Positions 51,792 through 60,768 of a stretch of DNA of 64,000 nucleotides are shown in pieces. Both the position numbers and the translations under genes were made by a program. The stretch's first letter is position 1. Each line of letters opens with the position of its first letter. Origin of the DNA: Desulfobacterales bacterium (GTDB lineage: Bacteria; Desulfobacterota; Desulfobacteria; Desulfobacterales; JAEINQ01); the NCBI GenBank assembly GCA_016342285.1, contig JAEINQ010000014.1, positions 1-64,000 of the forward strand, read 5' to 3'. A model generated the notes under the pieces. The model had not been told where the DNA came from. It saw only the letters and a program-made list of their open reading frames with translations, and searched no databases.

Positions 51792-52253
51792 TTACCCCTG
51801 GTGGGGATACCAGAATTTGACCACGTGTTGTTTTCCCTCGGCCTTGAACAGGCAGATGATGCCGTACTTGCCCTTTTGGGAGAAGGTGAAATTGGCAGCC
51901 AGAACGCCGCCGTAGTTTTTCAGGGTACCCTCCTGCTCCTTGCCGTCCGGGGCGATCACCTTGACCTTGCCCACCGCGGATTTGATTTCCGATTGGGTTT
52001 GCCCGTCCATGAGCTTGACCATGACGTGGTGGGTCGCCCCGCCTGCGTCGGTCATGTTCATGCTGGCCAGGCTCATGATCTGGAATTCGGAATGAATGTG
52101 GTCCGACATGGCCTGGTGCTTAAAATGGCCGGCCATGGCGCCTCCCGAGTCATGGGAACTCCCGTGTTTCATGGTGTGTCCGTCCATGGCCAGGGCCGGC
52201 ATGCCGGAAATCACCAGGGCCAGGGTTATCAGAGAAACGATGATTGTCTTCAT
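51792..52253 (-). CDS. Periplasmic Met/His-rich protein linked to heavy-metal efflux
   Basis: A 153-residue secreted protein. The ATG at 52253 gives a signal peptide (MKTIIVSLITLALVISGMPALA). The N-terminal mature segment is rich in Met and His (MDGHTMKHGSSHDSGGAMAGHF), a likely Cu(I)/Ag(I) site. The rest resembles an immunoglobulin-like beta domain (HVMVKLMDGQTQSEIKSAVG; GGVLAANFTFSQKGKYGIICLF). I do not recognise a named family. Located 58 bp after the CusA-like gene on the same strand, it probably binds metal in the periplasm and hands it to the efflux complex. Confidence 0.75.
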   Translation of the reverse strand: MKTIIVSLITLALVISGMPALAMDGHTMKHGSSHDSGGAMAGHFKHQAMSDHIHSEFQIMSLASMNMTDAGGATHHVMVKLMDGQTQSEIKSAVGKVKVIAPDGKEQEGTLKNYGGVLAANFTFSQKGKYGIICLFKAEGKQHVVKFWYPHQG

Positions 52254-52311
52254 GTGTTTTTTTCTTTCAGATGGTTGTTTGTATTCCATTTCGGAACTTG
52301 AAACGCTCAGT

Positions 52312-55300
52312 TCAGGTGTTGGTTGAACGGGGCAAAGACCACCCCTTCCAGAGTCCATAGATGGCCGGCACCACCACCAGGGTCAAAATGGTGGCACTGA
52401 CCATGCCGCCCACCATGGGGGCTGCAATCCGCTTCATCACCTCGGAGCCGGTGCCGTGGTTCCACATGATCGGCAGAAGGCCGGCCATGGTGGCCACCAC
52501 GGTCATCATCTTGGGCCGTACCCGGAGGGCGGCCCCTTCTTCGATGGCCTGCTGAAGGTGTTGCCGGTTGAATTTGTCACCATGGCGGTCCCGGAATTTT
52601 TCATAGGCCAGGTCCAGGTAGATGAGCATGACCACCCCGGTCTCGGCCGCCACGCCGGCCAGGGCGATGAAGCCGACCCCCACCGCGATGCTCATGTTGT
52701 AGTCGAGCAGATCCATGAGCCAGATGCCGCCGGTCAGGGCAAAGGGAACGCTGAGCATGACGATGAGGCTTTCGGCGACGCTTTTGAAATTCAGATAGAG
52801 AAGCAAAAAGATGATCAACAGGGTCATGGGCACCACGATCATCAATCGTTTCTGGGCCCGAATCATGTACTCGTACTGGCCGCTCCAGACGATGCTGTAG
52901 CCCGCCGGAAGATCGATCTGTTCGCTGACGGCCGCCTGGGCGCGCTGGACATAGGTCCCGATGTCGACCCCGGTGATGTCCACATAGACCCAGGCGTTGT
53001 TTCGGGCATTTTCGCTCTTGATCACCGGCGGCCCTTTTACGATGCGGATGTCGGCCAGTTGGGTGATGGGAATCTGGGCGCCGGAAGGCGTCGGTACCAG
53101 GATCCGGCGCAGCTTTTCCGGTGAATCGCGCAGTTCGCTGCCGTAGCGAAGGTTGACCGGATAGCGCGCCAGGCCCTCCACGGTCCGGGTGATGTTCATC
53201 CCCCCGACGGCGGACATGATGATGTCCTGAATGTCCCCCACGGTCAGTCCGTATCGGGCCGCCTGACCGCGATTGATTTTAAAGTCGAGAAAATTGCCTC
53301 CCGTGACCCGTTCGGCGTAGACGCTTAAGGTCCCCGGCACCGTTCGCATCACCGCTTCGACTTTTTCTCCCAGGTCGCTGAGCACGGAAAGATCCTCGCC
53401 CATGAGCTTCAATCCCACGGGGGTCTTGATGCCGGTGGAGAGCATGTCGATGCGGGTCTTGATGGGCATGGTCCAGGCGTTGGTCAAACCGGGGAACTGG
53501 ATCGAGCGGTCCAGTTCGTCGATGAGTTTTTCCGAGGTCATCCCCTCGCGCCACTCGGATTGGGGCTTTAGGGTAATGGTGGTTTCGATCATGGAAAGCG
53601 GTGCCGGATCGGTGGCCGTCTCGGCCCGGCCGACCTTTCCGAAGACATTTTCGACCTCGGGAAAGGCGGCGATGATCCGATCGGTCTGCTGGAGCAACTC
53701 CTTGGCCTTGGTGATGGAGATGCCGGGCAGGGTGGTCGGCATATAGAGCAGGTCGCCTTCGTTTAGCGGCGGCATGAATTCCGTGCCGATGCGCTTCCAT
53801 GGGATGATGGTGGCCGCCAGAGTCGCAATGGCCAGGATTACCACGAGAATTTTTGCCTTCATGACCAGCCGGATGATCGGAAGATAGATCCAGATGAGCA
53901 GTCGGTTGACGGGGTTTTTGGCTTCCGGGCGAATGCGTCCGCGGATCATGTACCCCATCAGGACCGGTACGATGGTGATGGCCATCAGGGCCGAGCCCAC
54001 CATGGCATAGGTCTTGGTGTAAGCCAGGGGCCTGAAGAGTCGTCCCTCCTGGGCTTCGAGGGTAAAGACCGGCAAAAAGCTGATGGCGATGATCAGCAAT
54101 GAGAAAAACAGGGCCGGGCCGACTTCTTTGGACGCGTCGGTGACGATCTCCCAATGGGGCTTTTGCCCGCCGTCCTTTTCGATGTGTTTGTGGACGTTTT
54201 CGATCATGACAATGGACGCATCGACCATAACGCCGACGGCGATGGCGATGCCGCCCAGGCTCATGATATTGGCGTTGATTCCCTGCCATTGCATGATAAT
54301 GAAACTGATGAATACCGCCATGGGCAAGGTGAAAATGCCCACCAGGGCGCTACGGAAATGAAACAGGAAGACCACGCACACCAGGGCGACAATCAGGCCT
54401 TCCTCAATGAGCGTGTTTTTCAAATTGTCGATGGCCCGAAGGATCAGCGACGAGCGGTCGTAGACCGGCTTGATTTTAACCCCTTCCGGCAGGCCCGAGG
54501 CGATTTCGTTGATACGGCGTTTGACGTTTTCGATGACCTTCAGCGCGTTTTCGCCGTAGCGCATCACGATAATGCCACCGACCACTTCTCCTTGCCCATT
54601 GTTGTCGGCAATGCCCCGCCGGAGCTCCGGCCCGATCTTCACCCGTGCCACGTTGCGCACCAGCACCGGGGTGCCGTCGGGGCTGGTGGAAAGCGGAATG
54701 TTGAGTAGATCCTCCGTGCCCCGAATGTAACCGAGACCGCGGACCATGAACTCGGTCTCCCCCATCTCCACGAGCTTGCCGCCCACGTCCTGGTTGCTTC
54801 GGCCGATGGCCATTTTGACTTTTTGAAGCGGGATGCCGTAGGCCTGAAGCTGGTGGGGATCGACCACGACCTGGTACTGCTTGACGTGCCCGCCAACCGC
54901 GGCGACTTCCGACACGCCCGGAATGCTGGCCAGCTCGTAGCGCAGGAACCAGTCCTGAATGGAGCGAAGCTGGGCCAGGTCGTGCCGGTCACTCTCCAGC
55001 GTGTATTCATATACCCAGCCGACCCCCGTGGCGTCGGGGCCCAGCGAAGGCGTCACACCCTGGGGCAGGCGCCCGGAGACGAAGTTCAAGTATTCCAGGA
55101 CGCGGCTGCGGGCCCAGTAAAGGTCGGTTCCGTCTTCGAAGATGATGTAGACAAAGGAGATGCCGAAAAAGGAATAGCCCCGGACCGTTTTGGCAAAAGG
55201 GACCGAAAGCATGGCCGTGGTCAACGGATAGGTCACCTGATCCTCGACCACCTGGGGGGCCTGGCCGGGGTATTGGGTGAAGACGATCACCTGGACATCG

Positions 55301-55428
55301 GACAGATCAGGGATGGCGTCCAGGGGCGTCCGGGCCAGGGCGTAAACCCCCGCGGCGATGATAAAGACCGTGGCCAGAACGACCAGGAACTTGTTCCTGA
55401 TGGAATATTCGATGATGTTGGCGATCAT
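52312..55428 (-). CDS. cusA: Heavy-metal RND efflux pump (CusA/CzcA family)
   Basis: A 1038-residue inner-membrane pump of the HME-RND family, full length. It starts MIANIIEYSIRNKFLVVLATVFI, with LDAIPDLSDVQVIVFTQYPGQAPQVVEDQ, the hallmark of CusA/CzcA. The single-acid proton-relay helix is IAVGVMVDASIVMIENVHKH, rather than the DD of multidrug pumps. Methionines are frequent in the periplasmic part (GTEFMPPLNEGDLLYMPTT). Together with the Met-rich partners this favours Cu(I)/Ag(I) over Zn/Co/Cd, but specificity is inferred. Its start overlaps the stop of the adaptor gene by four bases. Confidence 0.93.
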   Translation of the reverse strand: MIANIIEYSIRNKFLVVLATVFIIAAGVYALARTPLDAIPDLSDVQVIVFTQYPGQAPQVVEDQVTYPLTTAMLSVPFAKTVRGYSFFGISFVYIIFEDGTDLYWARSRVLEYLNFVSGRLPQGVTPSLGPDATGVGWVYEYTLESDRHDLAQLRSIQDWFLRYELASIPGVSEVAAVGGHVKQYQVVVDPHQLQAYGIPLQKVKMAIGRSNQDVGGKLVEMGETEFMVRGLGYIRGTEDLLNIPLSTSPDGTPVLVRNVARVKIGPELRRGIADNNGQGEVVGGIIVMRYGENALKVIENVKRRINEIASGLPEGVKIKPVYDRSSLILRAIDNLKNTLIEEGLIVALVCVVFLFHFRSALVGIFTLPMAVFISFIIMQWQGINANIMSLGGIAIAVGVMVDASIVMIENVHKHIEKDGGQKPHWEIVTDASKEVGPALFFSLLIIAISFLPVFTLEAQEGRLFRPLAYTKTYAMVGSALMAITIVPVLMGYMIRGRIRPEAKNPVNRLLIWIYLPIIRLVMKAKILVVILAIATLAATIIPWKRIGTEFMPPLNEGDLLYMPTTLPGISITKAKELLQQTDRIIAAFPEVENVFGKVGRAETATDPAPLSMIETTITLKPQSEWREGMTSEKLIDELDRSIQFPGLTNAWTMPIKTRIDMLSTGIKTPVGLKLMGEDLSVLSDLGEKVEAVMRTVPGTLSVYAERVTGGNFLDFKINRGQAARYGLTVGDIQDIIMSAVGGMNITRTVEGLARYPVNLRYGSELRDSPEKLRRILVPTPSGAQIPITQLADIRIVKGPPVIKSENARNNAWVYVDITGVDIGTYVQRAQAAVSEQIDLPAGYSIVWSGQYEYMIRAQKRLMIVVPMTLLIIFLLLYLNFKSVAESLIVMLSVPFALTGGIWLMDLLDYNMSIAVGVGFIALAGVAAETGVVMLIYLDLAYEKFRDRHGDKFNRQHLQQAIEEGAALRVRPKMMTVVATMAGLLPIMWNHGTGSEVMKRIAAPMVGGMVSATILTLVVVPAIYGLWKGWSLPRSTNT

Positions 55429-56858
55429 GGCGCTTCTTCCATGGTCAGCCCGGACGTGTCGAGGCTGTCTGCGGCCATGTCCATGGTCATGCCGGCCATG
55501 TCCAGACCCTCGGCCTCGCTTTCACCGGCATTGTCCGGCTGTGACCGGACGGCCAGCATTTTCTGAATGGCCTCTCGAAGCCGGCTTTCCGAGTCGAGCA
55601 TGAACTGGGCGGAAACGACGACATCTTCACCGTCGGTGAGTCCTTCCAGTACCTGGAACTCACCATTGTTGACTTCAACGCCGAGTTTGACCTCCCGGGG
55701 TTCAAAACGCCCCTTGCCCTTGGCGATAAAGACGATCTTTCTTACGCCGCTGTCGATGACGGCCTGCTGGGGCAGGACCAGAAAATCCCCGGGAATACGT
55801 GACTGGATCTCGATGTTGGCGTACATGTCCGGCTTCAGGGACTGGTTCGGATTGGCAAACTCCAGCCGCAGGCGTGCCGTGCGGGTCTTTTTGGAAAGAT
55901 AGGGATAAATGTAGAGAATCTTTCCCTTGAACGTCTTACCGGGGATGTAGGAGAGTTCCATGGTTGCCGGAAGGCCTTTTCGGACCCAGGGCATTTCGTA
56001 TTCATAAATCTCCACATCCACCCAGACCCGGGACAGGTCGACCAGATCGAACTGGTTCTGGCCCGCCCGCACGAAGCTCCCCGCCGTCGCCATCTTTTTC
56101 ATGACAACGCCGTTGACCGGGGAATAAACGGTCACACTCTTTTCCGGCCGGCCGCTCTTTTCGAGACCCTGAATCTGACTGTCGTTGATGTCCCAGTATT
56201 TCAGGCGGGTTTTCGACGCTTCGAGCAGGCGGTCGGCATTGTCGCGGATGGCCTCATAGGGGCTTTGCGAAAGGGCCTGTTGCTGGGCAAGGGCGATGAG
56301 GTATTCTTCCTGGGTTGTCACCAGTTCGGGGCTGTAGATGTCGAACAGCGGTTGACCCTTGACCACCCGATCGCCGATAAAATCGACATGCAGTTTTTCG
56401 ATCCATCCGCTGAATTTGGTGGTCACCGCATGGGCGCGCCGTTCGTCATAGGAAACGGTGCCGTATGCCCGAATGGTTTTGACCAGGGGTCGGCGGGCGA
56501 TTCTCTCGGTCCGGACCCCCATGTTCTGGAGTGTCACCGGATCGATTCGGATGGTGGAGGTCGGCTCCTTTTCGCCGCCGACCTCTTCATACACGGGCAC
56601 CAGGTCCATGCCCATGGGCGACTTGCCCGGCTCGTTGCGGATATAGGTCGGGTCCATGGGCGCTGCCCAGTATTTGATTTTTTTCCCGTTTTTTGAATCG
56701 ATGGCGCCGGATTGAAGTTGGGCCTCGGGGCCGACCGCCGCCTTGACCGTCTCCGTGGTGGTCGACAGTCCATTGATATGATGAAAGAGGATCGTTCCGC
56801 CAACGCCACTCAGGACAAAGGCGGCGGCGATCATGGTTTTTTTTATCCATGGCGTCAT
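55425..56858 (-). CDS. cusB: Heavy-metal efflux periplasmic adaptor (CusB family)
   Basis: A 477-residue membrane-fusion protein. Residues 1-28 are an N-terminal membrane segment or signal. Residues ~58-92 form the heavy-metal-binding domain YWAAPMDPTYIRNEPGKSPM...LVPVY, characteristic of CusB-type adaptors. The barrel-sandwich and beta-barrel domains follow (WIEKLHVDFIGDRVVKGQPL; VTVYSPVNGVVMKKMATAG). The C-terminal ~35 residues are unusually Met-rich (DMAGMTMDMAADSLDTSG), another likely metal-binding tail. It connects the pump and outer-membrane factor. Confidence 0.93.
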   Translation of the reverse strand: MTPWIKKTMIAAAFVLSGVGGTILFHHINGLSTTTETVKAAVGPEAQLQSGAIDSKNGKKIKYWAAPMDPTYIRNEPGKSPMGMDLVPVYEEVGGEKEPTSTIRIDPVTLQNMGVRTERIARRPLVKTIRAYGTVSYDERRAHAVTTKFSGWIEKLHVDFIGDRVVKGQPLFDIYSPELVTTQEEYLIALAQQQALSQSPYEAIRDNADRLLEASKTRLKYWDINDSQIQGLEKSGRPEKSVTVYSPVNGVVMKKMATAGSFVRAGQNQFDLVDLSRVWVDVEIYEYEMPWVRKGLPATMELSYIPGKTFKGKILYIYPYLSKKTRTARLRLEFANPNQSLKPDMYANIEIQSRIPGDFLVLPQQAVIDSGVRKIVFIAKGKGRFEPREVKLGVEVNNGEFQVLEGLTDGEDVVVSAQFMLDSESRLREAIQKMLAVRSQPDNAGESEAEGLDMAGMTMDMAADSLDTSGLTMEEAP

Positions 56859-56895
56859 GGTTGTATCTCCTTTTCGGCCGAACCGTTTTGGGCGC

Positions 56896-58236
56896 TCAGG
56901 GGTTCAGCTGGGGGGGGCCGTCGAGTGAGGACGGTGTCGGTCCCCATGGGGCGGTTCCCATCAATTCTTCCAGCGCGGCCACGGTTTTGTGAAACGAATA
57001 CAGATAGCGCGCCCTCTGGCGTTCGAGGCGCAGCAGGCGCAGATGGGCCTCCATCGCGGCGGTGAAATCGACACGGCCGACCCCATAGGCGGAAAGGGCC
57101 GATGCGGCCCACTGCCGGGCCTGGACCAGGACGGCATCGTCAAAGAGCCGATAGCTTTCCCGTGTGTCGCCAATTTCGGTGGCCAGGGCGTCAACCCGAT
57201 GGGGCAGGGTATCGGTGAGTTCCCGGAGTTTGGCCTGGGCTGCCTCCAGGCGGCTTTCGGCCCCGGCCAGCCGCTGGTCCTGCTTGTCACGGGCCCATAA
57301 GGGGATGGAAAAGGCCACCGAGGCCGAGAGAAAATCAGACCTTTTGCGGCCCATGGGATCGTCATCGCGTTGGCCGTAGGCCAGACGCAGATCCGGGTCC
57401 GGCCAATAGGCTTTGCGGGCCAGCTCAATGTCGATACCGGCCTGGTCGATAACCAGCTTTCTTGCGTAAATGCCGGGATTATGGGCCAGGGCGGCGGCTT
57501 CCCATCCTTCCGTGTCGATATCGATATTCGGCATGTGGGAAAGCGACGGCGGCACGATTTCGGAAAACCCCTTTCGATTCAGCGTCTGAAGGATGCGGTC
57601 CTGGATCCGTCGCCGCTTTGTTTTCAGGGCGATGGCTTGATCCATCAGCCGGCCCTGTTCCACCTGGGCGCGCAGGATATCCTGTTGAAGACCCTTTCCC
57701 GTGGCATAACGGGATTCCGCCACGCGAAGAATCTGATCCATCAGCCCGGTCATGCGGCGGTTGATGACCTGGCTCTCGGTGATAAATCCGAGTTCGTAGT
57801 AATTATCGGCGATGTTGCGATAGATAAAAAGCTGCTTTGCGGCCAGTTCGGCCCGTTGCCGGAGGGTGTCGATGGTGGCGGATTGTACGCGAAGGGAGAG
57901 CTTTCCCGTCCAGGGAAACCGCTGGGACACCGAGATCTGTTTCTGGGTCATGGCCTCCTGGCCCACATCCCAGGAATCGGACGGCAGGTTGGCCACCCCG
58001 AGGCTCATGCGCGGATCGTCCAGAGCGCCAGCCGCAACGGCTTTTCTGCCCAACGCATTGACCTGGTGAGCCATCGCCTTCAACCCCTGGTTGCTTGCGA
58101 GCCCTTCCCCGACCAGTTGCCGCAGTTCAGGCGGATGAACAGAGCCTATGCCCGGTTCGGACGCATGGCCGGTTCCGGCCGACTGGCCGGCGGCAAATAC
58201 CATCAATATAAAAAACTGAAAAACGAATCGCCCCAT
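56896..58236 (-). CDS. Outer-membrane efflux factor (CusC/TolC-like)
   Basis: A 446-residue outer-membrane factor, first gene of the minus-strand operon. The N-terminus is a signal peptide (VFQFFILMVFAAGQSAGTGHA) without a lipobox, so it is not a lipoprotein, unlike E. coli CusC. Two TolC-type repeats are visible (SLGVANLPSDSWDVGQEAM... and LRLAYGQRDDDPMGRKRSDF), with long helices rich in Ala, Gln and Arg. It supplies the exit duct for the CusBA-like pump. The initiator follows AAGGGGCGAGCCC. Confidence 0.9.
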   Translation of the reverse strand: MGRFVFQFFILMVFAAGQSAGTGHASEPGIGSVHPPELRQLVGEGLASNQGLKAMAHQVNALGRKAVAAGALDDPRMSLGVANLPSDSWDVGQEAMTQKQISVSQRFPWTGKLSLRVQSATIDTLRQRAELAAKQLFIYRNIADNYYELGFITESQVINRRMTGLMDQILRVAESRYATGKGLQQDILRAQVEQGRLMDQAIALKTKRRRIQDRILQTLNRKGFSEIVPPSLSHMPNIDIDTEGWEAAALAHNPGIYARKLVIDQAGIDIELARKAYWPDPDLRLAYGQRDDDPMGRKRSDFLSASVAFSIPLWARDKQDQRLAGAESRLEAAQAKLRELTDTLPHRVDALATEIGDTRESYRLFDDAVLVQARQWAASALSAYGVGRVDFTAAMEAHLRLLRLERQRARYLYSFHKTVAALEELMGTAPWGPTPSSLDGPPQLNP

Positions 58237-58666
58237 GGGCTCGCCCCTTAAATACGAAGTAGAAATCCATGTCCTTTGGTCCGGAATGCCAATGGCCGCA
58301 TACCGGATAGGGAAATACAGGCCCCGATAGCCCTTGGTCGTTTCCGTCGGTGAACCCTTACGTTCCGGTCAACATCGCTCCCGACAGCGTCGGTCCCCGG
58401 TTTCAACCGGGTGGTCGGCATATCGCAATGGGTGTGCCAAACACCCGAGTACGTCCTAAGGGATCGATATTTAAACTTTTTTAAGTCGCGTCAGTTGGAA
58501 TGAGGGCCGTTGGGGGTGGGTAAAAAGAACCCACTTGGTCGCAAGGGTATGCAGTTGGGTGGGTCGTTTGTATCCAGGAGGTCCTGGCCAACCCTCGGGT
58601 GTGTTCCGGGCACGGGGTGAACTGGCGGTATCGGCGTTTGCATCTGCTGCCAACGGTATGATACCG

Positions 58667-58767
58667 TTTATAGCATTTGTCAGAAATAAGTTCCGATACA
58701 GATCAAAGGACGGCCCTCATCTTCAAACTCAATGTGAGTCAGAATCGAAAGGCTCAAATGCTATAAA
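58667..58767. repeat. 101-bp inverted-repeat element (TTTATAGCATTTG ends)
   Basis: TTTATAGCATTTG at the left and CAAATGCTATAAA at the right are 13-base perfect inverted repeats, 101 bp end to end. Its right end overlaps the next element by one or two bases. The 58237-58943 gap holds no gene; the left part (58260-58660) has only scattered short stems such as CGACAGCGTCG. Confidence 0.65.
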
Positions 58768-58865
58768 TAAAGGGATTGTCAGCGGCAACCGGCCCGACAA
58801 GACATTGTCAACGGCCAGCAGGGGGCAGGTGTTCAAACGGAACAGAATTTTGACAATCTCTATAG
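58766..58865. repeat. 100-bp inverted-repeat element (AGGGATTGTC family), diverged copy C
   Basis: ATAAAGGGATTGTC at the left and TTTGACAATCTCTATAG at the right. The length equals that of copies A and B, but the core has diverged. It lies ~80 bp upstream of the mechanosensitive channel gene. Confidence 0.6.
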
Positions 58866-58943
58866 AACAACCGATTTGCAGATGGACTCAAATTCACAGA
58901 TCACGGCTTCATCTGATCGTATGCCGGCGGGAGTGATATTGAC

Positions 58944-59849
58944 ATGATGAACAAGTCCCTGATCATTTATCTCTGTGTCATGGGTGCCACGGGGGTGCTG
59001 CTTTATCTGTGGAGCAGCCGGCGGATCAATATTGTCGAGGCCCAGCGCCGCCTCCGGATCAAAGGCCTCAAGCACTTCGATTCCGCCCGAACCCAGACCC
59101 CGCTGGATGCACCGGTGGAAGATGCCCGGGAAACGGCGCTGGAAAGCGTGGAGGCGCGCTTTTCCATCATCCGCAAGGTGACTCAGCTCTCCCTGGTCCT
59201 GATCTGGGTCGTGGCCCTGGTTTTTCCGCTGCTCAACAACGTACCGGCGGCCATGGTATCGGTGCTGGTGGCGGCGGCGGGTATTATCGTGGGCGTGGCC
59301 TCCCGGCCCTTTATCGAAAACCTCATTGCCGGCATGGTCATGAGCTTTGCCCACCCCATCCGCCTCGGCGACACGGTGATCATCGACGGTCAATACGGCA
59401 CGGTGGAGGACCTGTCCATCACCTACACCATCATCAAGATCTGGAACTGGCGCCGGTACGTGATTCCCAACAGCCGCATGCTGGCCAAGGAATTCGTCAA
59501 CTGCACCATCAACGATTCCTACCAGTGGAAACACGTGCAGTTCTGGGTCGCCTACGATACCGACCTGGAAAAGGTCCAGGCTCTGGCGGTCGAAGCCGCC
59601 AAACAGAGCCGATACTTTGCCGACTACGAGCCGCCCCGGTTCTGGGTGATGGAGATGGAAAAAGAAGGGATCCAGTGCTGGATCGCCGCCTGGGCCAATT
59701 CACCTTCCAATGCCTGGCAACTGGGCCATGACATTCGAACCCGCCTGGTTCTGGACTTCGCCGCCCACGGCATAACGACCCACCGGTTTCAGTTCGAAAG
59801 ACCCGGGGGTCCCGCCCTCGGGCCGACAAGTGCCGATGCCCAATATTGA
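58944..59849 (+). CDS. Small-conductance mechanosensitive ion channel (MscS family)
   Basis: A 301-residue membrane channel that releases solutes on hypo-osmotic shock. One N-terminal helix (SLIIYLCVMGATGVLLYLW), a linker, then two more helices; the pore-lining TM3 and its junction to the beta domain appear as GVASRPFIENLIAGMVMSFA, with HPIRLGDTVIIDGQYGTVEDL starting the beta domain. The C-terminal alpha/beta domain ends about residue 290. It starts with ATG ATG at 58944. Convergent with the rhodanese gene, with only four bases between stops. Confidence 0.92.
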   Translation: MMNKSLIIYLCVMGATGVLLYLWSSRRINIVEAQRRLRIKGLKHFDSARTQTPLDAPVEDARETALESVEARFSIIRKVTQLSLVLIWVVALVFPLLNNVPAAMVSVLVAAAGIIVGVASRPFIENLIAGMVMSFAHPIRLGDTVIIDGQYGTVEDLSITYTIIKIWNWRRYVIPNSRMLAKEFVNCTINDSYQWKHVQFWVAYDTDLEKVQALAVEAAKQSRYFADYEPPRFWVMEMEKEGIQCWIAAWANSPSNAWQLGHDIRTRLVLDFAAHGITTHRFQFERPGGPALGPTSADAQY

Positions 59850-59853
59850 CGAC

Positions 59854-60261
59854 CTACTTTTCCTCCACCGGAAACTCGGACCGGAACCATTCCCGCCAGC
59901 CGCCCTTCAAGGCGTAAACTTTGGTAAATCCCTTTGACTGAAGTGTCTGTGCCACACGGGCACTGGTGTGTTCGTTGGGTCAGGCGCAGTAGAGGACCGC
60001 GGTTTTTTCCTTGGATAAATCGTTCGCCCATGCGTCCACCTTGCCCGGATCGGCCCGTACCGCGCCCGCAATTTTGAATTCGCTGGCCGTCCAGTCGCGA
60101 CCGGCGCGAACGTCCAGAATGTTGATGTCACCGCCGGTCATGGCGGCTTTCAGTTCGTCCTTGGTCATCAGGGGGATGTCGGCGCCCATGGCGATCGTCG
60201 GCAGCAGCATGACTGCCAGGGCCAGCATGGCGGGAATCCATCGGTTGTTCTTTCTTTTCAT
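59854..60261 (-). CDS. Periplasmic rhodanese-domain protein, probable selenoprotein (in-frame TGA)
   Basis: A 135-residue secreted rhodanese. The ATG at 60261 follows GGAAGG and encodes a signal peptide (MKRKNNRWIPAMLALAVMLL...AMGA). The domain begins with LMTKDELKAAM and INILDVRAGRDW. Near residue 94 it reads AVLYCA, then a TGA (59980-59982), then PNEHTSARVAQTL and GFTKVYALKGGWEWF up to a TAG. In homologues the active-site region reads YC-x-C-PNE-x-TSA, so TGA replaces the second cysteine. The reading frame is intact and conserved in character for 41 codons after the TGA, and a SECIS-like hairpin follows at the right distance (59953-59970). I read it as selenocysteine, with a nonsense mutation as the alternative. 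It probably acts as a periplasmic thiol/sulfane-sulfur or redox protein. Confidence 0.82.
59953..59970 (-). promoter_or_regulatory. Candidate bacterial SECIS hairpin in the rhodanese mRNA
   Basis: On the minus strand CACAC-CAGUGCCC-GUGUG forms a 5-bp stem with an 8-base loop; the loop contains GU at the 17th-18th base after the UGA. This satisfies the usual bacterial SECIS description (short stem, apical loop with an early G, about 16-37 bases from UGA). The hairpin is inside the coding region, as bacterial SECIS elements must be. Confidence 0.6.
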
Positions 60262-60577
60262 GATTACCTTCCTTTCCATCAGGTTGTGATTCTTGGTTTT
60301 AAAATAAGCCGTGTCGTAAAAAGCCCCAGAGCCGGCACCGTAATAAGAAACCCGAGCATGGCCGCGGGGTTTGGTTCCTTGATCATCAGTCCTGTTGCGG
60401 CCGCAACCAGTCCGGGAAAAGGTTTTCGATTCTGGGAATCTTCAATGTATGGCGCCAGTTTGTAAGGAAATTCCTGAAATGCCGACTTTTGGTTAGAGAG
60501 TCGGAGAAGCGGATTGAATCCTTACATTGGGGATGGCCCCGGAGCGTCGGAACCGTTACCGACGTGATGTAACGACC

Positions 60578-60739
60578 GTAAGCATTCACAGGGCATCACG
60601 CCGAGGCGTGACTTTGTTCCCGGGCATTTGAAGTACGGAATAGTACGTCTGCATGCCCGGCGCCTCGCATCTACGGCACCCTGTAAACGCCTACCGTACT
60701 GGGGAAACTCCGTATCGTTTTAACCCCGTGAACAGTTAC
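60578..60739. repeat. ~160-bp nested palindromic element, copy 4
   Basis: GTAAGCATTCACAGGGCATC at the left and CCCCGTGAACAGTTAC at the right, with internal CACGCCGAGGCGTG, the CCGGGCA/TGCCCGG stem and CACCCTGTAAACGCCTAC. It lies 30 bp upstream of msrAB. The preceding part of the gap (60262-60577) shows nothing recognisable. Confidence 0.82.
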
Positions 60740-60768
60740 TAACGACCAGTGTGTCCAAGAGGTGAACT

